Source: Candidatus Binatus soli
GTDB lineage: Bacteria > Desulfobacterota > Binatia > Binatales > Binataceae
Assembly: GCA_002479255.1 (NCBI GenBank)
Contig: DLMJ01000049.1
Coordinates: 62,001-126,000, forward strand
Length of the DNA: 64,000 nucleotides
Direction of reading: 5' to 3'
Shown here: piece after piece, positions 59,690 through 64,000 of the stretch
Position numbering within the stretch: the first letter of the stretch is position 1
How the letters are laid out: the number at the start of each line of letters is the position of its first letter
The notes under the pieces: generated by a model
What the model was told of the DNA's origin: nothing
What the model saw: the letters and a program-made list of their open reading frames with translations, nothing else
Databases searched by the model: none
Translations under genes and position numbers: made by a program

Positions 59690-60804
59690 CACTGGACTCT
59701 CCCGGTTGCCACCACGACGAATGCGGTTACCAGCACGTTGAACAGCCCGAGCGGCACCAGTCCTTTCCATCCCAGACGCATCAACTGATCGTAGCGGAAG
59801 CGCGGCATAGTCCATCGCACCATGCCGAGAAACATGCACAGCGCGACGACCTTGAACAGGAATGCGACTACGCCCATCAGTGAGACCGCCAGTGCGGGGA
59901 GGGCAAGAAATGCGCCGCCCGGGAGATGAAATCCGTCGCGCATGAGCCACGGAATCTGCCATCCGCCGAGGAAAAACGTTGTCAGCAGCATCGCGACGAG
60001 GGCCTGCTCGGCAAAGTCGGTCAGCATGAAGACCGCCTGCTTGCCGCCGGAGTATTCGATGAAAAAACCCTGGATCAGTTCCGACTCGCTCTCTGGCAGG
60101 TCGAACGGAATGCGCTTGGTCTCCGCAGCGCCCGCCACGAGCAGGAGAATGAAGGCGAGCGGCTGCGTGAAAATTGCCCAGCGCGGCAAAAATCCGAACC
60201 ACACACCGCCCTGCCCGCGCACAATTTCCTGCAAGTTCAGGGTGCCGAAAGTCATGATCACCGACACGATTGCGAGTCCCATCGCAAGCTCGTACGAGAT
60301 CATCTGCGCCGTCGCGCGAATCCCGCCGAGCAGCGCCCATCGATTGTTCGAGGACCATCCTGCGAACGCGGTGCCATACACGCCAAGGCCGATCGTCGCG
60401 AGCAGATAGAGCGCGCCGGCGTTGAGATTGGCCGCCTCGAGATCGATGCGATGGCCGGAAATCGAAATCGTGTCGCCAAACGGGATCACGACGAACGTGA
60501 TCATAACCGGGAACAGCGATAGGAACGGCGCCAGCGTGTGCAGAAATTTGTCAGCGCCAGCCGGAACGAAGTCTTCCTTGGTGAACATTTTGATCGGGTC
60601 GGCGATGGTGGTGTTGATGATTCCGAGGTTGGGCATCCCCATGCGCTTGCCGAGTCCGGTTACCGTGGCGCGATTCGATCCGATTCGGTCCTGGATCAGC
60701 GCGCTGCCCTTGCGCTCGAAATAGAGCAGGAACAGCGACAGACTCAATCCGGCCAGGATCATCAGGATCGCTTTGATCGCGCCGGCGATTAACTCAATTG
60801 TCAC
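59689..60804 (-). CDS. nuoH: NADH-quinone oxidoreductase subunit H
   Basis: Membrane subunit that forms the quinone chamber, about 371 residues. YFERKGSALIQDRIGSNRA, the E-rich loop PFDLPESESELIQGFFIEYSG and FFLGGW are diagnostic. The start is GTG at 60804 or TTG at 60813; both lie inside the end of nuoE, so the genes are coupled. nuoI, normally next, is absent. Confidence 0.94.
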   Translation of the reverse strand: MTIELIAGAIKAILMILAGLSLSLFLLYFERKGSALIQDRIGSNRATVTGLGKRMGMPNLGIINTTIADPIKMFTKEDFVPAGADKFLHTLAPFLSLFPVMITFVVIPFGDTISISGHRIDLEAANLNAGALYLLATIGLGVYGTAFAGWSSNNRWALLGGIRATAQMISYELAMGLAIVSVIMTFGTLNLQEIVRGQGGVWFGFLPRWAIFTQPLAFILLLVAGAAETKRIPFDLPESESELIQGFFIEYSGGKQAVFMLTDFAEQALVAMLLTTFFLGGWQIPWLMRDGFHLPGGAFLALPALAVSLMGVVAFLFKVVALCMFLGMVRWTMPRFRYDQLMRLGWKGLVPLGLFNVLVTAFVVVATGRVQ

Positions 60805-61294
60805 GGCCGGCAAGCTCGTCGATGAGTTTGAGGATGCTTTCTTCGGTGAGGTTTTCGACGTACGCGTCCTGATTGAGCTGGAGCATCGGCGCGGTCCCGC
60901 ATGACGCCATGCATTCGGCCGAGCCCAGCGTGAACTTGCCGTCGGGGGTCGTCTCGCCCATCTCGATATTCAGCCGGCGCCGGATGCAGCCCACGATTTT
61001 GTCGGCGCCGCGCAGCCGGCACGAGAGATTCGTGCACACGTCGAGCAGGTAGCGGCCGACCGGCTTGCGATGGAGCATCGTGTAGAATGACACCACCGCG
61101 CGCACGTGCGCGGGCGGCAGTTCCATCAAATGCGCGACGTAGTCCAGCGTCTCATCGCTGAGCCATCCGAACTCGCGCTGCGCGATCCACAGCGTCGGCA
61201 GCAGCGCAGCCCGCTGCGTCGGGTACCGACCAAGCAGTTGCCGGTACTCAGCAAGCGCGGCGTCGGAAAACTTGGGTGGCTGGTTTGCAGGCAT
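60794..61294 (-). CDS. nuoE: NADH-quinone oxidoreductase subunit E
   Basis: Peripheral [2Fe-2S] subunit of 166 residues. Thioredoxin-like fold with cluster ligands Cys87, Cys92 (CTNLSC) and Cys128, Cys132 (CMASC). It normally pairs with NuoF, which is not in the operon here. It is the first gene of the operon; its promoter should lie in 61295-61540, the gap divergent with rsmD. Confidence 0.95.
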   Translation of the reverse strand: MPANQPPKFSDAALAEYRQLLGRYPTQRAALLPTLWIAQREFGWLSDETLDYVAHLMELPPAHVRAVVSFYTMLHRKPVGRYLLDVCTNLSCRLRGADKIVGCIRRRLNIEMGETTPDGKFTLGSAECMASCGTAPMLQLNQDAYVENLTEESILKLIDELAGRDN

Positions 61295-61542
61295 GGCGGG
61301 CGTATTACTGGTCCTTTAACATCAAAGTTCTTGAGTTCAGGAATCTTAATGATTGCTAGCTAAAATTTCGCCAATCCGCCAGAGGCGCAAGCTTGCGCGG
61401 CTTAACCTTGGCCGCGAACTTGCGGGATCCGGGCAGAACGGGTTATCTATCGTTCGCGACTTCGAGGCAAGAGGCGTTGGCCGATTCGCTCAAAACGCGT
61501 TCGCCGGTTCGATCAAAACACGCCTCGAAGAAAACTGATGCG

Positions 61543-62124
61543 ATGCGAATTATTGCGGGACAAGCTCACGGCAGGCGGCTCAAGGCGCCGCGCGGCCTGC
61601 ACACCCGCCCCACTTCGGCGCGGGCGCGCGAGTCGATTTTCTCGCGGCTGGCGGTGCGGATGGATCTTAGCGGGGTGCGCGTGCTCGACATCTTCGCCGG
61701 CAGCGGCTCGCTGGGAATCGAATCGCTCTCGCGCGGCGCCGCACACGTGACGTTTGTGGATTCCTCGCGCGACGCCGCCGCGGCGATTCGCGCCAATCTT
61801 GCCGAGCTTGAACTGGGCGATCGGGCCCGCATGGTCGTGTCCGACGTGCGTCGCGCACTCGGCGAACTCCAGCGCTCGCACGAGTCTTTCGACCTGGTCT
61901 TCGTTGACGCGCCGTTCAAGGATGACATGAGCGCGGAGGTGCTGGCTCTGCTTGGTGAATTCCAGCTCGTCGCGCCCGGCGGATGGGTGGTAGTGGAGCA
62001 ATCGAAGCGCGCGCCTGCAGCGCTACCAGCTCCCAAAGCCCATGAGCGCGCGTTTGTTGCAACCATCGGCGATCACCGGATCGCCTTTTACCGCCGACTC
62101 AATCCGGCGCCGAGTGCGGAGTGA
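61543..62124 (+). CDS. rsmD: 16S rRNA (guanine966-N2)-methyltransferase RsmD
   Basis: A 193-residue methyltransferase. MRIIAGQAHGRRLKAPRGLHTRPTSARARESIF is the RsmD start; VLDIFAGSGSLGIESLSRGA is the SAM site. The catalytic motif, usually (N/D)PP(Y/F), reads DAPF here. The ATG at 61543 is at the family start; a longer frame from 61393 is not supported. It is followed by coaD, the common gene order. Confidence 0.93.
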   Translation: MRIIAGQAHGRRLKAPRGLHTRPTSARARESIFSRLAVRMDLSGVRVLDIFAGSGSLGIESLSRGAAHVTFVDSSRDAAAAIRANLAELELGDRARMVVSDVRRALGELQRSHESFDLVFVDAPFKDDMSAEVLALLGEFQLVAPGGWVVVEQSKRAPAALPAPKAHERAFVATIGDHRIAFYRRLNPAPSAE

Positions 62125-62137
62125 TGGCCCCAGGAAA

Positions 62138-62653
62138 ATGACCAACAAAAGCAAAGAGCGTTCCCCGTTGATCGCGGTCTACCCCGGCAGCTTCGACCCG
62201 ATCCACAACGGACACGTTGACGTCATCCGGCGCAGCGTCGCGATCTTCGACGAGGTGATCGTTGCGGTCACCTACAACCCGCACAAGGATGCGGCGCTGT
62301 TTTCCGCCGACGAACGCGTCGAAATGATCCGCGAAGTCATCCGCGACCTCGAGCCGCGCGCCCGCGTGGACAAGTTCAGCGGACTGTCGGTCGATTACGC
62401 GGAACGAATCGGCGCCAAGGTGTTGATTCGCTCACTGCGCGCCGTGACGGATTTCGATTACGAGCTGCAGATGGCGCAGATGAACAAGCAGATGAGCCCG
62501 AGCGTCGAAACCGTCTTCATGTTCTCCAATCCGCGGCTGTTCTTCAGTTCCTCGCACTTGATCAAGGAAGTCGCAGGATATGGCAAGCGCTTGCCGGAGC
62601 TGGTCCCGGAACTCGTGATCGAGCGGCTGCGCGCAAAACTCAAAGTCGCTTGA
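62138..62653 (+). CDS. coaD: phosphopantetheine adenylyltransferase
   Basis: Fourth step of CoA biosynthesis: 4'-phosphopantetheine plus ATP to dephospho-CoA. A 171-residue nucleotidyltransferase with YPGSFDPIHNGHVDVI (the H-x-G-H motif), NPHKDALF-like NPHKDAAL, and SSSHLIKEVAGYG. AGGA precedes the ATG at 62138. It is co-directional with rsmD, 13 bases apart. Confidence 0.96.
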   Translation: MTNKSKERSPLIAVYPGSFDPIHNGHVDVIRRSVAIFDEVIVAVTYNPHKDAALFSADERVEMIREVIRDLEPRARVDKFSGLSVDYAERIGAKVLIRSLRAVTDFDYELQMAQMNKQMSPSVETVFMFSNPRLFFSSSHLIKEVAGYGKRLPELVPELVIERLRAKLKVA

Positions 62654-62691
62654 GCCGTGTGATTTGAAAAGCGTGGCAGCGCATTTTAACA

Positions 62692-62711
62692 GGCGGTTTT
62701 TTCAAACCGCC
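62692..62711 (+). terminator. hairpin after coaD
   Basis: GGCGGTTT, loop TTTC, AAACCGCC: a perfect 8-bp stem 38 bases after the coaD stop. It lacks a T run on the plus strand, so it may be a weak terminator or an RNA-stabilising structure. Confidence 0.5.
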
Positions 62712-62780
62712 GGGAAAGATACAATCTATCCGTGCCTGGCCTGCGCCATGCGCGGATCATTCGACATCTGGATTTAACCA

Positions 62781-63980
62781 ATGCTGAAGCTCAATCGCAG
62801 AATTGCCGCTATCAAACCGTCCGCGACATTGGCGGCCGACGCCCGCGCCACCGAAATGAAGCTCGCCGGAATCGACGTCATCTCGCTGGGTGCCGGCGAG
62901 CCCGACTTCGACACCCCCGAGCGCATCAAGGAGGCCGCCGGGAAAGCGCTCGCCGCGGGCCAAACCAAGTACACGCCGGTGGGTGGAACCGCGGCGCTCA
63001 AAAATGCGATCAAGCTCAAGCTCAAGCGCGACAATAACCTCGACTACGAGCCGGGCGAGATAATCGCGTCGGCCGGATGCAAGCAGGCCGAGGCCAACGT
63101 GATCGCCGCGCTGTTCGACGAAGGCGATGAAGTGATCATCCCGACTCCGGCGTGGGTGAGCTTCGCCGCGATGGTCTCTCTGGCGGGCGCCGAGTCCAAG
63201 TTCGTGCCGTGCCCCGAACGGACAGGCTTCCTGCTCGAGCCCGAAACTTTGCGCCGCGCGATTACGCCACGCACCCGCGGGATCATTCTCAACTCGCCGT
63301 CCAATCCAACCGGCGCCGTGTACGGGCCCGAACAGCTCACTGCCATCGCCAAAGTGCTGGTCGACACCGGCATCTGGGTGATGTCCGACGACGTTTACGA
63401 GCACATCGTGTTCGACGGGCTCGCACCGCACATCTTCCATCTCGAGCCGCGGCTCAAGTCCCACGGCATCGTGTTCAACTCGCTGTCGAAGACCTACGCG
63501 ATGACGGGATGGCGGATCGGATTTGCGGCCGGGCCGAAGGAAGCGATCGCGGCTGCCGGACGCTTGCAGAGCCAGAACAGCGGCAATCCCAATTCCATCG
63601 CGCAAGCCGCCGCGATCGAGGCGCTGACCGGCCCACAGGACGAGCTCAAACCGATGCTCGAGGCCTTTCGCAAACGCAACGCGCTGGTGGTCGAGCGCGT
63701 GCGGCGCATCCCGGGCTTCAAGCTGCCCAATATACCGCAGGGAGCGTTTTACGTTTTCCCCAACGTATCGGAGTTGCTCGGCAGCCGCTTTGGCGACAAG
63801 GAAATCACCGACGGCGACGGGCTCGCGGTTTTTTTGCTCGACCAGGCGCACGTTTCGCTGGTCGGCGGCAACGACTTCGGCGCGCCGGATCACGTCAGGA
63901 TTTCGTATGCCACTTCGATGGAGAATCTGAACCAGGCATTCGATCGCATCGAACGCGCCGTCGCGAAGCTCAAGCGCTAG
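62781..63980 (+). CDS. class I/II aminotransferase, aspartate-aminotransferase-like
   Basis: A 399-residue PLP enzyme. LGAGEPDFDTPERIKEAA, NSPSNPTGAVY, the Asp in WVMSDDVYEHIVFDG, the PLP lysine in NSLSKTYAMTGWRIGF and C-terminal Arg in DHVRISYATS are the subclass I-beta marks. Aspartate is the likely amino donor; prephenate or aromatic use is possible. The length is normal. It ends 20 bases before the window edge. Confidence 0.95.
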   Translation: MLKLNRRIAAIKPSATLAADARATEMKLAGIDVISLGAGEPDFDTPERIKEAAGKALAAGQTKYTPVGGTAALKNAIKLKLKRDNNLDYEPGEIIASAGCKQAEANVIAALFDEGDEVIIPTPAWVSFAAMVSLAGAESKFVPCPERTGFLLEPETLRRAITPRTRGIILNSPSNPTGAVYGPEQLTAIAKVLVDTGIWVMSDDVYEHIVFDGLAPHIFHLEPRLKSHGIVFNSLSKTYAMTGWRIGFAAGPKEAIAAAGRLQSQNSGNPNSIAQAAAIEALTGPQDELKPMLEAFRKRNALVVERVRRIPGFKLPNIPQGAFYVFPNVSELLGSRFGDKEITDGDGLAVFLLDQAHVSLVGGNDFGAPDHVRISYATSMENLNQAFDRIERAVAKLKR

Positions 63981-64000
63981 CAGCGACGGCCGAGCGGGCA

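Noticed and set aside
1..64000. CRISPR arrays, restriction systems or known defence genes
   Set aside because: I looked for regularly spaced repeats and for cas, R-M or toxin-antitoxin motifs and saw none. The HNH protein at 28704 is a common stand-alone family and not evidence of defence.

Overview
The window is 64 kb of GC-rich bacterial chromosome, densely coded on both strands. Gene content points to a free-living, probably aerobic proteobacterium-like lineage. It has both RNase Y and an RNase E/G, a ftsY/zapA/5-formyl-THF cyclo-ligase/rny block, BolA next to a CGFS monothiol glutaredoxin, and many CoA-ester enzymes (acyl-CoA dehydrogenase, enoyl-CoA hydratase, type III CoA-transferase, thiolase) plus an F420-type LLM oxidoreductase. 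This mix fits the deltaproteobacterial/Binatota neighbourhood. That placement is inference from gene content; no marker in the window proves it.

Layout. 1-5.4 kb: end of an ABC ATPase gene, peptide deformylase, small membrane proteins, a D-threonine-aldolase-like enzyme and two RRM RNA-binding proteins. 5.5-18.7 kb: a putative integrated island bounded by 42-bp perfect direct repeats of the 3' half of tRNA-Glu. It carries a HxlR regulator with a molybdopterin oxidoreductase, a GH3 glycosidase, an aldehyde dehydrogenase, an LLM oxidoreductase, YihY, a decayed stretch with broken genes and a large palindrome, a tyrosine integrase and a GNAT acetyltransferase broken by one amber codon. 18.7-31.3 kb: core housekeeping genes (tRNA-Glu, tRNA-Gln, ferritin-like protein, RNase Y, cyclo-ligase, ZapA, FtsY, an SDR, SMC, HNH nuclease, RNase E/G). 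31.3-33.2 kb: a visibly AT-richer gene of unknown function between 112-bp inverted repeats that belong to an interspersed palindromic repeat family. 33-40 kb: TetR with acyl-CoA dehydrogenase, a carbohydrate-type porin and an MgtA-type P-ATPase. 40.3-43.8 kb: a run of eight small membrane or exported proteins, mostly of families linked to envelope stress. 43.8-53.8 kb: fatty-acid/CoA genes, a TlpA thioredoxin, a methyltransferase, BolA-Grx, an APC permease, a coiled-coil protein, a collagen-like lipoprotein and RidA. 53.8-61.3 kb: a nuoEHJKLMN operon without nuoA-D, F, G or I. 61.5-64 kb: rsmD, coaD and an aspartate-type aminotransferase.

Working together: the CoA enzymes and the membrane arm of complex I suggest respiration on acyl-CoA-derived electrons. 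The island adds redox and sugar-hydrolysis functions. The 40-44 kb block looks like an envelope-stress module. The most interesting non-coding signals are the tRNA-Glu att repeats with paired integrase-arm-like repeats, the palindromic repeat family, the 52-bp palindrome between two truncated genes, the structured leaders of yihY and of the second RRM gene, and the possible 6S RNA gap between zapA and the cyclo-ligase gene.
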